Shown: positions 23,465 through 33,434 of the stretch, piece by piece
How positions within the stretch are numbered: position 1 is the first letter of the stretch
How the letters are laid out: the number at the start of each line of letters is the position of its first letter
From: Cyclaneusma minus
Lineage: Eukaryota > Ascomycota > Leotiomycetes > Marthamycetales > Marthamycetaceae
Direction of reading: 5' to 3'
Length of the DNA stretch: 64,000 bases
NCBI GenBank assembly: GCA_037179335.1
Contig: JAKZHN010000002.1
Span: 558,001 to 622,000, forward strand
Notes under the pieces: generated by a model
What the model saw: the letters and a program-made list of their open reading frames with translations, nothing else
Told to the model about the DNA's origin: nothing
Database searches by the model: none
Program-made: the position numbers and the translations under genes

Positions 23465-24816
23465 TCAACCCGGCAGAAGCTACTATGATCATACGAGATA
23501 TGTGGGATACGGGATTACATGTTTGGTTTTTCGTTCCTAGTACTGACGATGATTTTTCGGGTCTCTGCGCATTGGCGTTTGGGGAAGGTGTTGCATGTCG
23601 TGGGGGATACATTATGGGTTCTACAGTACAGTACATAGTATGGGTCCTCTCTTCATTCCTTATCTCTGCATAGCGTCGTTTTCCAAATCTACAACCATTA
23701 TTTCAAGACTTCCTCGCATCCAGATGCTTCCAAAGCAGTTGCGGCTGCGAACTTGGCGATCAACAATGTACAGCGCCATGAAAAAAGTCTAGATACGACC
23801 TGGGGGTTAAGATTAGGACTTGGTAACGTTCCCGACCACCTGGAATATTCCCAATCACTTAGAGGATTCCCAATCACCTAAGAGACTCCGAGTTATTTGG
23901 AATATTCCCAATCTCTTGAAATATCCGGAATACTTGGAATATTCCTAGTTATCTGCATTTCTCCAAGCTTCAATGTTGGGGTGATAAGGCTGGAGTGGTG
24001 GGCGTGTGGTGACTGGCGGCCTGTGTGTGTTGGATTATATACAACCAGTGACGTTTACTGACATGGATTCGAACTTCTTGAGCCGTTCTGATATTCTGGC
24101 ACTTCTGGGACTGGATACTACGTACATACTTATGGTTTCGTGGTCCAGTAAAGAAAGTTTTGTGCTCCCCGTTCCTGAAGCCTGTTGTGGGGGTGGCGGC
24201 CCGCAACTGAAACGTTGTGGCAGAGGGATGCGGTGCAGTACATAAGATCAATAGGATGAGGAACATCCGCCCTGAGTGGCACGTATGGTTAGCTTTCTTG
24301 TCTTTGTCAGCCTGCCATATCAGGCAGCAGCACTAGCTCCTTTGTTAGCGCAGTCTCTCCAGCTCCATAAGAGCTGGCCTTAGCTAGACCTTCCCAATGT
24401 CAAGCATCTATGTCCCTCAACAGTCTTCAACGTCCCGCTGTCGCACAAGTTTTCCATGGACTTGCCTGCTATTGAGTTTACCGTAGGTACTATTATTCAA
24501 TCCAGCGAAAATCCAAGGGGCTTTCTTGGTATAAATCTTTCGGGCCCCCTACTACCAAGGCGGAGGTGGAAGTTGCGATATGGTGACACAAATGTCAAGG
24601 AAGAGGGCGGAGATCACCGGTCGGGGATCACAGCCCCCAGAAGAGAGGGCACTGGCAGAGGGCTGACATGGAGGGCTGTGCAAAGTGGAGACAGAAATAA
24701 AATCAGAACACCGTCTCAAGCGCCTCTCAACATCACCGGAAACTTAATTGTAAGTGAAGCCGTACCTTATTCTCTCGCAGCCAGCGAATCTTGCGGCCCA
24801 CCATCGACACTCCGCA
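23465..24816. other. intergenic with a 19-bp repeat array
   Basis: This 1.35-kb spacer contains one of four degenerate 19-bp arrays (23835-23960), listed separately. A 228-codon plus-strand frame at 24456-25142 overlaps the kinase gene in another frame and is taken as a shadow. Confidence 0.45.
23835..23960 (+). repeat. degenerate 19-bp tandem array, copy A
   Basis: About six to seven units related to AATATTCCCAATCACTTGG follow each other with a period near 19 bases. Examples are aatattcccaatcactt at 23844, attcccaatcacctaag, ttatttggaatattccc and acttggaatattcc. The palindromic core GGAATATTCC recurs. The same unit is seen at 26870, 31185 and 43240. Confidence 0.7.
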
Positions 24817-26742
24817 ATGGCGGGCGCTGGAGAGGAGTGGTTGCGAGAGGATGTGCACCACGCGAACGAGTTGAGAGACTTGAAGCAGATCAAGGAATGG
24901 ATGGATGCGAAGGGCCATTGGTCTGGCAGCGGTCGCCATGTCGCCCATACCGAAATCACCAAAGGGAAAATCCACGCAAACGCAAATCCCGAGGATTTTT
25001 TGGGGACAGGCGCTTACGGCTTCGTGCAAAGAGTCACTTACCGCTCCGTGACTCTGGCCCAGAAACGGATTCGATTCAATCCTCGGAGACCGGTCGACAT
25101 ACTACGGGAAGAAGCCAATATCATGGCCAAGTTGGCACATAGGCATATCGTTGTAATGATTGGGACTTATACGAATCGAGACCACTTCACCATTTTGACC
25201 TATCCGGTGGCTGCTTGCAACTTGAACGAATTCTTGGCGGATATCGATCTTGTGCAGAGCCGTGGGAAGAACGATTCGACAGATGTGCCGCATACATTCG
25301 AAGCTCTTGGCTTCCGAGATGCTGCGCTTTCGTCCAAGGAACCCTCAGTCTCCCTTGTCCGTCCTCTCCACTTCCTCCAGAATATATTGGGTTGCGTCAC
25401 AGAGGCCGTGGCATATGTACATGCTCAGAAGATCAGACACCGCGATCTGAAGCCGAATAATATTCTCTTGAGCCCTGGTCGAGTCTATCTGGCAGACTTT
25501 GGTATCTCGCGTGATCTCAAAGACGCTCCGAATAGCTTGACGGAAGGACGTGCTGTTGGCACTCTGAGCTACCAAGCCCCTGAGGTAGCGGAGGAGGAGG
25601 ACCACCATTTGACGCCTGCGGATATCTTCTCGCTGGGTTGTGTTTTCCTGGCCGCGGCGACTGTGTTGTATGGAATCAGCTTGGAGAGGTTTCAAAAGAC
25701 CATGGGCAATCGAAATCAGGCGAAGAGGAAAGCCAATCTTGCCAGTTTCCTTGAGGAGCTGAGACATTCGGCGAGGCGTGCTGGTCATTCGTCCGGCGAT
25801 GGCTTCACCTGCATGCCAAGACATACAATAGGTGCGTACTTGGGCTGTCAAGAGGCTCGATGAATAGCTAATGAAAGACAGGTCTCATTGAATCTATGTT
25901 GTCTCACGACCCAGTCAAGCGGCCGACAGCCACTGATATAGGTAAATATCTCCTCGAAATAGGGGGTATAGACCAAATATACCTGGGCCCATGTTGCAAA
26001 AAAGGAAGCCTCGAAGTTTCACGGATCATTGGTAAGCTTTGTATTATCGTATCCTTGATTCATGCTGACTTTATAATCAGAAACCAATGTAAAAGCAATC
26101 GAGGGCGAAAAAACCCGTTTAGCACAACGAGTACAAGAGCTCGAGCAAGAACGCCTAATCGACAAAGAAACCATCAAAAACTACCGCTCCCGCATGGAAA
26201 ACGAACAAATCCACGTCGACACGCAATATAAAACCCTTCTCAAAAAGCGCGAAAAAGACATCGAAAAGCTAGAACAGGAGATCGCCATGCTCCGAACTCC
26301 CCGCCAACCACGTCAAGCGAAAGGTCGGCCTCCAGATAATCCAGAAAACCCAAAATTCCTCTCTCAGAATTCTCGCAGACTGAGCAGAGTCCCCTTGCCT
26401 GTGCGGCCATCGACGCCCCTGAAGCCTGCTTCCACCAGAAACACATCGAGTGCCGAAAGCACGCTGAACAATTCAATTAGCTCGGCTTGGTCGAAGACGA
26501 CGCTGGAAACTTCGACGGCGAGTCTTGCTTCGAGGGAATCGGTGCGAAGCGCTTCTCCTGCAAGTCCTGTAGATATGAAGGGGGAGCGGCCCGAAGCTAC
26601 TGTGAACCCAACGACACCTTCTCTGCTGAGCAGAAGAAGACTGGGTGGTGCTGGGAAGCCGACTTGGGCGCAGTTGGTCAAGCAGCCGTCTTCTCAACTT
26701 CCAGAGAGCACTCGTGGCGTTCTGCAGAAGGTCAAGTCTTGA
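24817..26742 (+). CDS. serine/threonine protein kinase with coiled-coil tail
   Basis: Exons 24817-25831, 25882-26031 and 26081-26742 give 608 residues. The kinase domain starts with the glycine loop GTGAYGFVQRV (about 63-73), the putative ATP-binding Lys is in TLAQKRI, the catalytic loop HRDLKPNN is at about 208-215, the metal-binding DFG at about 228 and APE at about 254. All catalytic residues are present. The domain continues over the first intron (SHDPVKRPTATDI). It is followed by a Glu/Lys/Gln-rich coiled coil (about 390-455) and a Ser/Thr/Pro-rich tail. The start is ATG 24817; an upstream GTG extension is not supported. It resembles the large group of fungal stand-alone kinases with little orthology. 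Target and pathway are unknown. Confidence 0.87.
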
Positions 26743-27517
26743 TTGATCTGCTTTGCTAGGTCTGCGCCGTAGCACGAGCGATTTTACTTCTCGTGCGTGG
26801 GCTGATTGAGTGCGCGAGAGCGGCAAGCTGAAGACTGAGATGGATTTTCAGTTCTCGTGGTTGTCCTCAAGTGCTAGGAATATTCCGAGTCATTAGAGAG
26901 GTCTCAGCTACCAGATTCTTCCTCAATTATTAGGAATATTCTGAGCTACCAAAAATGCTCTCAGTTACCGAGAGCTTGTCAGTACCAGGAGCTTTCTCGG
27001 TCACTTCAACCGCCCTCAGTTGCTATGAGCTCGCTTAGTTGCTGCGGGAATTTTCAGCTCCAGCTACGAACTATTTGCATCAGCGCATCGCAGATAAAAA
27101 CACTTGTGATATCTAATGCCTTCCAAAATGGGAAGAAAAAAAGGAAAGAAACCTCAAAAAAAAGAAAAGATTGCTATATAATCCAACGCGACGGTAGACC
27201 AGGGAGATCCTCTCCGACAGCCAGAAGACCAGAACATGGAGAGACCTGAAGCGAGTAAGCTCCCGCTACACCCAAGTGCGGGTTCGAACAATGTTTCGCT
27301 TACAATTTGGATACATAGGGGATACTCAGCCTGCGCTATGGTCCTTCGTTTATCCACGGGCCGTTCACATTCAAATGTTGCGCCTTCAAAGATATGCCAG
27401 AAAGAGGAGCTCCCAAGGTAAAATCCTCGCAAGGTCGCTTTTGTTATTCGAGGACTAATCATACATTGTGCAGCGAGTCGCATAGAATGCTCCCCCTTCC
27501 ACTTCAAGAGTTTCCGC
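26743..27517. other. convergent intergenic region with a 19-bp repeat array
   Basis: This spacer lies between the kinase (+) and cupredoxin (-) genes. It holds array B at 26870-27055. I see no gene in it. Confidence 0.45.
26870..27055 (+). repeat. degenerate 19-bp tandem array, copy B
   Basis: Units such as aggaatattccgagtcatta, attaggaatattctgagctacc, gctctcagttaccgag and gctttctcggtcactt recur every 17-20 bases. This is the most diverged of the four arrays, but it shares the GGAATATTC core and the (A/G)GTCAC/TTACC half. Confidence 0.55.
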
Positions 27518-28373
27518 TCAAGCCAAGAAGCCAGCGAATCCAACCAACACCATGACCGCAGCAATAATTCCGCCAGTAACTCCACCGCTTGACATTTGGC
27601 CAGCACCGCTGTCGTTACCCAAAGTAGACGACGCAGTTGCTGCACTCGACGCAGCCGAGCTGATAGAGCTTGCCCTGGAAGCAGACGCGGAGCTGGCCAT
27701 GGAGCTCATGGCGGAGCTGAGTGAAGAGCTGGCACTGCTGGCGGCACTGCTAATGGAAGATGCGGCACTGCTCTGGGCGCTGCTGGCGCTGCTGCTGGCT
27801 GCTTTGCCAGCGGGAACTACGAGACCGCCCTGCACTGAGTCTGGAGCTGAGGCGCTCGCGCCCTGGGCGTTCTTCTTGTATGTGTCCAGACTGTCGCCGG
27901 AGGAGGGAGGGTTGATGACGCCGACCATTCCGTTGGGGCAGTGGGAGGCAGTTGCGCAGTAGAACCACATTGGGTCGGTGCTGTTGACCGTTACTTGAAA
28001 TGATGGGCCCTGTTCGATGTAGTGTGAGCAAGGGAATTTTCACGACTCTCAGGGGCTAGCTTTCTCTTTCCAGCATTGACTTGCGCGTGGGGTGAAGGGG
28101 TTTACATACATCCATGTCATTCTTCTGTCCGGGGAAGTATCCACTCCAGAACGCGTCGTCGGATGATGGCGAACAGGGGCTGCTGTAATCGCCCTGGGCA
28201 ACAGAGTGGCCGCCTGGGAGCCAGTAGAAGACAACTACATCGCCGACGGCCGCCGTCACCGTCTCTGGGTTGAACACGAGTCTGCCATCGTAACCAGCTT
28301 CAACGTTGTGAGTCGCTGCGAGAGCGTAAGGAGCAGCGGCCAGGGCCGAGAGAGCAGCTGTTGAGTAACGCAT
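27518..28373 (-). CDS. GPI-anchored extracellular cupredoxin
   Basis: Exons 28373-28110 and 28009-27518 encode 251 residues. A signal peptide (1-19, ending ALA) is followed by one cupredoxin domain with a complete type 1 copper set: His56 (GGHS), Cys106 (WFYC), His111 and Met116 (SHCPNGM). A Ser/Ala-rich stalk (about 150-220), probably O-glycosylated, leads to a small-residue site (GAGQMSSGG) and a hydrophobic C-terminal tail of about 18 residues, as for GPI anchoring. The family is fungal serine-rich extracellular cupredoxins at the cell surface. Some members are linked to copper homeostasis or to development. It is likely a cell-wall or plasma-membrane protein; partner and function are unknown. 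The Ala/Ser run is encoded by low-complexity DNA. Confidence 0.92.
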
Positions 28374-29315
28374 TCTGATGGATTTCGGAAAGTTGAAGGG
28401 CTCGTTCGATTAGAGAAGTAATTCTATTGGTGGTCGATAAGTGTTATATCGTAAGTATCACTGCTGTAAAGTACTCGAAGAAAGAAAAAAGAGCGGGACC
28501 CAGCACATATAAGAAGAATAAGGGGCTTAGCAGCCATACAAACATTTTCCAGCCGCAAGAAGCTTACTCTCAAGAGAGGTGCACAGGAATATGCGCACCG
28601 AGACCTGGCACTTACCTTGGGGCTTGCCTGATTGGAGTCTGAAGTCGTTACATCGCCCGCGCCGTAAGCCCCATTGACAATAGTAATGAAGCTTGGCATG
28701 TTAATCACCAGGTCCCGTCGTCCGCAATCAGCAAGGTGTGACGCCTCTCATTTACAAGTGAACTCTCTTCTAGGAAGCTAGGGCTTAGGACGTTTAAGAA
28801 GTCTTTTCTTCCAGGCTTCCACATTTTCGGTGAGTTCGCTGGCGCGAACACTTCCATCGGGAAGCCTCGATGCCGGAAGGGGCGAACGAGTCGGCTTGAC
28901 CGGATCTGAGGAGTGACGTCGGTGGGCATGTTCAACTTCTTGCAATCTTGTGGAAGGGTGCGGGGAAGCATTAAGTTCTGATGGGCCCTGTTTGGGGCTG
29001 TGTTGCTACGTCGACGGGTGGCAAGTAGAGTTTTCCACGCGTGGGATTTTGTGTCCCCGGAGACTTTTACACCACACGTGGGCGTCAATGAGCCTCCGAG
29101 AAGATTGAAAATATAGTGTATGGCGTCATGGAGCCTTATGTTGTTTCCCCGGTTCTGCGTGTGGGCTGGAGAATTGAGAATCGCGGTAGCAGGTCGGTAG
29201 GCTGGGCTGCAAAGGGTCTTATCGGGGCTGGAGCGCTTTGATCAGTGGTTGTCAGGCTGGTCAATATGGTGATCGAAGTACAGTACATGTACATGTACCT
29301 GCAAGTTTCTTTGTG
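28374..29315. other. gene-poor region, left part
   Basis: I see no gene with a domain here; a 127-codon minus-strand frame at 28705-29088 lacks supporting features. Two overlapping TACATGTA palindromes sit at 29284-29297, directly left of the duplicated repeat. Confidence 0.45.
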
Positions 29316-29714
29316 TGCTTTCGACCGAAGGGCAAAGACTATCCAGTGCAGGGAAAACCGATTTGCCGATTATCCGCAGAAATCCCGACCTACGTAAGGT
29401 CGTCGGGCCTACTTTGCTCGCTTGCGAAAAGTAAACGGCTTATTAAGCAGCCCCTGCATAAAATCCATTACGCCCGGGCAATTCTTAGCCCGCGCAGCCA
29501 GCTATAGCCTATTAGCCATAGCCAGCCAATTATAGCTAGCCAGCTAGCTATAGCCAGCCATTTCGGGTTTGCAATATAGGAAAAAAGCAAAGCTTTTAAT
29601 TAAAAAAACAATTGCAAAAATACAATATTTTAATTTATAGCATTATATATACCTTTGCGCACCAATAATTGGTTAATAGCATGGCGCGCGTCTTTGGCGC
29701 GCCGTGCATAATAT
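29316..29714. repeat. tandem repeat copy 1, RIP-like (AT-shifted)
   Basis: This is the first copy of a roughly 400-base unit beginning TGCTTTCGACCGAAGGGC; the next copy begins 414 bases on. Its 5' half is close to copy 2. Its 3' half has turned AT-rich: aligned to copy 2, most differences are C in copy 2 to T in copy 1 and G to A (for example the segment after CATTTCGGGT). This pattern on both strands is that of repeat-induced point mutation. The unit contains many AGCCAGC and TATAGCC motifs and ends near a GGCGCGCC palindrome. Confidence 0.8.
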
Positions 29715-29729
29715 GCACTTATGGAAGTT

Positions 29730-30160
29730 TGCTTTCGACCGAAGGGCAAAGACTTTCCAGTGCAGGGAAAAACGATTTGCCGGTTACTCGCAGAAATCCC
29801 GACCTACGTAGGGTCGTTGGGCCCACTTTTCCGGCTTGCGGAAGGTGCAACAGCTTATTAAGCAGCTCCTGCGTAAAATCCATCACGCGTGCGTAGACCC
29901 AGGACTGCCCACCGCTCACCAATCACAGCCACAGCCAGCTATAGCCAGCCACAACAGCCAGCCAGCCATAACCAGCTATAGCCAGCCAGCTAGCTATAGC
30001 CAGCCATTTCGGGTCCGCGACGCTGGGAGAGAGCGAAGCTGTCGACCGGAGGAGCGGCCGCGAAAGTACAGTATTCTAATTTATAGCATTGTATAGATTT
30101 TTGCGCACCGACAGTCGGTCGAAAGCGTGGCGCGCGCCTCTGGCGCGCCGTGCACAGTAT
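29730..30160. repeat. tandem repeat copy 2, less mutated
   Basis: This is the second copy of the unit. It is GC-richer, with an internal expansion of CAGCCAGC-type motifs that makes it about 30 bases longer. It shares the start TGCTTTCGACCGAAGGGC and the end GGCGCGCCGTGCA. No transposase or reverse transcriptase is readable in it, so it is called only a repeat of unknown class. Confidence 0.8.
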
Positions 30161-30979
30161 TTAAGTTGGCGATCTCTGGTTCAATGTTAAGCTTTACGAT
30201 AGCGCTACCACTAAGCTGTGTTTGGCAGTGGGTCGTTGAAGGCTGACGCACGGTCCACTTTGTCTCCACAATTCAAAATGTTAATTCTCCACAACATTGA
30301 ACACACGACTGGTGGACATGGAACAGAGCACTATATGTACTACATGAGAAGATGGGTTTAGTTTACTTTTTTCCTACTGAAATATCGGAAGCAATGGGTC
30401 TAGTTTCTTTTTCTTTCTTCACCGCTACCGGTCGAGAAGATACAATATACATATCTAACTCTAAGCTTCTGCCAGAATTTCAGACGCACATCATTGTCGC
30501 TCCATGATTCTGTTATCTGCAAGAGAGAACGAGTTACGAGACGAGAACAGATGGCCAAGTCTAGGTACCCAATGGTGCCTTAAAAACCATCTTGGTTCAC
30601 AACCCAATACATGTACCTTGCCCTCATGGCAAGCATATTCACAACGCATAGACTTGGTCTACCCATTACATGGGTGAGTTCTGATGACTTCAATCAATCT
30701 GTACATTAGACCGACCGTTCTTACTACCTGGATGGCCCTCAACCTTCAGCAGTCAGGCCGGCTCTGGGCACCTAGCCAGTCCTGGCCTTCAATTTTCAAG
30801 TGGATCACCAAAAGATTTCATCCATAAACTTCCACACAGACGTGAAAAAGCTTCTCAAGCCCCCGCCACCTGCATTGTGCGGTTGAAGTAGGTAGCAACG
30901 GAGTGTCCAGAGTGGCGGGGATAGAACCATGTTCCGCATGTTGCTGCAAATGCAATCACTCAGGGAACTGCGTCGTCCT
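30161..30979. other. gene-free stretch
   Basis: I see no frame with a domain. One TACATGTA lies at 30608-30615. Confidence 0.4.
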
Positions 30980-31471
30980 CATAGCAGTAAGCGGAGACCT
31001 CAAGATGACAGGTAGGGGTCTTGATGTTGAGAGGGCGAAGACTGCATGAATCATCAATATGTTGATGGAACATACATGTAAGGTAGGCCTTTGCTAAATC
31101 GTCTCGAGTTCTCAAAACCGCCCCCACTTAATCTCGATTTCCAATGAGTATCTTTGAGACTTCGATATCAGAATAAAATCAAGTCCCATGAATCTTGGAA
31201 TATTCCAAGTCATTGTGATTACTGCGAATGATCGGATCTCTAGTAACTGGGAATACTCTAAGTAACCTTGTATGTTCCAAGGAACTGGGAGTACTTCAAG
31301 GAAATTCCGAATTGAGACTTTTTCAGGAAATTGGGAATATTCCCAAGTAATTGAAAATACTGCAAAAGACCTCTAGTCCCATGAAACACTGCAATTCTTC
31401 AATGCAGTCTTCGCCCTCTCGACATCAAGACTCGTTCCTGTTATTCTAACGTCTCCGCTATAACGACTATG
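30980..31471. repeat. foldback element (imperfect inverted repeat)
   Basis: The left arm (30980-31050) and right arm (31398-31471) are inverted copies. The best part, 31018-31047 against 31402-31431, matches over about 30 bases with one mismatch around GAGGGCGAAGACTGCAT. The outer parts match imperfectly (AGCGGAGAC, CATAG). The central 350 bases hold a 19-bp repeat array and a TACATGTA at 31073-31080. Confidence 0.7.
31185..31370 (+). repeat. degenerate 19-bp tandem array, copy C
   Basis: Units such as ttggaatattccaagtcatt, ctgggaatactctaagtaac, ttccaaggaactgggag and attgggaatattcccaag recur with a period near 19-20 bases. The array is enclosed by the arms of the foldback element. Confidence 0.65.
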
Positions 31472-31745
31472 TTGGCTAAGTAGATGATTGTCCAGATGCA
31501 TATCTGCGGGTCAAAACTGGTTGTTCGCGGCTGGCCTCCGTCCAGTGTGTCCAATCCAAGGAGTGGACAACCAAACCATACATTCTTCGGGACCAGCCAT
31601 CAGATTTCGTCAACCAAAAATCGTCCACACCGTTGTCTTGCCGCAGTATGTCGAGAACTCCCAACTAACCGTTCTCTGCTCTTTCCTGGGTCTGATGAGA
31701 GATATATCCTCATCGAAAATCCGTCTTAGCTCCACCTGTCCCTCG

Positions 31746-31755
31746 TATATATAAA
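31746..31755 (+). promoter_or_regulatory. TATA box of the secreted His-rich protein gene
   Basis: TATATATAAA lies 94 bases before the first ATG. A CA-rich leader follows (caaaccctcaaacactcaagc). This is a strong consensus element at a suitable distance; the transcription start is not known. Confidence 0.6.
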
Positions 31756-31839
31756 GGGCAGGACTTTCCACCTCAAGTCAGATATTCCAAAGCTTCAAAC
31801 CCTCAAACACTCAAGCATCACTACCTCGAAACCACCAAC

Positions 31840-32781
31840 ATGCTTCCTGACTTCACTATGCGCTCTCTGGCCCTCGCCTTGATGGTGACCGTCGCAACCG
31901 CCGCCCCTTTGGCTTCTGCCGAGGAGGCAACCGCCGCCTCTTTGGCTTCTGGCGAGGATGCGATGTTGTGGCACGGCCCAATACAGGATTTTCCCACTGC
32001 CCCTATTGAAGGCTCGAACGTAAGCTATCACTCTTCCCCACCCCCTGATCATCCATCTCATCAAGCTCCTTCGTCCCTATTCATTGGCTGTTTCGACTGA
32101 CATGTACCCGCTGATACAGTATTGCCAATACCGATTAACTCTTCCTGGAATGTGCAGCTTCGCAGTTCAGCACAACAGGACCTCGGTTCGTCTCGTCATC
32201 CTCCTTCACCACTTCCGACACGCTAACAATCTCACAGGCCTCAGTCCAGGTCTTTGATGACAACTGCGACATCATTGCTGTCGGCAACCACGCCAACACG
32301 TTAAACCACACCAGGCACGGAGGCATCCACGAAGTTGATATGCCACTAAGGCCAGCATGGGGAACGGGCAGGTGGAATCTCACTTCGCCAGCTCTCGACA
32401 ACAGCCACTTCGATGCCAGTATCCGCGCCCACGTTCACAGCCCCTCCCTTCGCTTCTATGAAGATGTGAAGAGTCTACAATGGTCGTACACCTACAATGG
32501 TACACACCATGGACATGCAGAGCACAATGGTATACACTCTGAATATCACCATGGACATGACAATGGTATACACCACGGACATCACAATGGTACTCACAAT
32601 GGTACACACCATGGACGTGCAGACTTTGAGTAAGATTTCTCGCAAAGATGGGAACTTAAGACCTGTATAACTGATGGTAAATAGGTGCTACGAGACCCGC
32701 GAGTCACATCTCTTCGAGAGAGGCCCCAGGTGGGCTTGCGTGAGCAAGTTCCCCTGCCTGCTCAATCAAAAGCACTACTAG
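31840..32781 (+). CDS. small secreted His-rich, six-cysteine protein (effector candidate)
   Basis: Exons 31840-32019, 32120-32185, 32238-32629 and 32685-32781 give 244 residues. A signal peptide (from the first Met or from Met7, MRSLALALMVTVATAAP) leads to a mature part with six Cys (62, 72, 92, 214, 231, 237), enough for three disulfides. The motif SVQVFDDNCDIIAVG is like that in many fungal secreted hypothetical proteins. Residues about 169-208 form a His/Gly/Asn-rich tract built from NGTHHG / NGIHHG-type units that could bind metal ions and carries N-glycosylation sequons. The last exon adds three of the six Cys. It has no known catalytic domain. It is the only gene in a repeat-rich stretch and has a TATA box. 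An effector role is inference from secretion, Cys content and location. Confidence 0.75.
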
Positions 32782-33336
32782 ATGTCCGAAAGCCGGCAAG
32801 TCGAGACGAATGCGATGCAGGGAAGGCGACTCGAGCTCAGCGGTATCTCCATGTCTGCCATAACTAGTCATTACTGGATATCTCGCCGGCGGTCATTTTG
32901 TATGGCCATAGAGTCGATTGAAAGCGGGACAGATTTGCGAGCCACTTGGTTGAGCTATCTGTCCTGTTTCTTATCTTCAGACTGGTCCATTGTTCCACCC
33001 CACACCCTTTTCTTTGTATATTGTCGCTTGACTTTCAATTTTCGCGGGGGGAGGCGGCGGTCGTCCCGGGCAATAGGTTTTTATACGCGCAAGGTTTTCC
33101 TATTGCCCATAATACCTAGATAACAGATCGTCCCTCCGTAATTGAACAAAATTTGTTTTAAGAAATTTAGAAACGATGTGGAGAATTATGTGATTGTGAA
33201 GAAGTTCAAAATGCAGCGAGGATTAGGGAGTAGTTCGATTGGGTAGTATCCAAGTAACTGCATCCGAATACATGAGAGAAGCAGTACCTCTAGAGGAATA
33301 GGCGGCAACACAAACATTGAAGTATATAATGAGAAG
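32782..33336. other. gene-free stretch
   Basis: This is the 3' flank of the secreted-protein gene. No frame with a domain is seen. Confidence 0.4.
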
Positions 33337-33434
33337 TAATGAGAGACAAATAATGAGAGACAAATAATGAGAGACAAATAATGAGAGACAAATAATGAGA
33401 GACAAATAATGAGAGACAAATAATGAGAGACAAA
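33337..33434. repeat. 14-bp minisatellite, 7 perfect copies
   Basis: The unit TAATGAGAGACAAA occurs seven times without a mismatch over 98 bases. A partial degenerate copy (ataatgagaag) precedes it. Perfect copies point to recent expansion or homogenisation, so length variation between strains is likely. Confidence 0.95.

Noticed and set aside
24456..25142. 228-codon plus-strand frame overlapping the kinase
   Set aside because: It is in a different frame from the intact kinase, with Arg/Gly-rich random-like sequence and no domain.
30165..30240. tRNA-like words (minus-strand AGCTTAGTGGTAGCGC, plus-strand GGTTCAATG)
   Set aside because: The A-box-like and B-box-like words lie on opposite strands and no cloverleaf can be drawn.
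33337..33434. CRISPR-like regular repeats
   Set aside because: The units are adjacent with no spacers, and the genome is a fungal nuclear one; it is a minisatellite.
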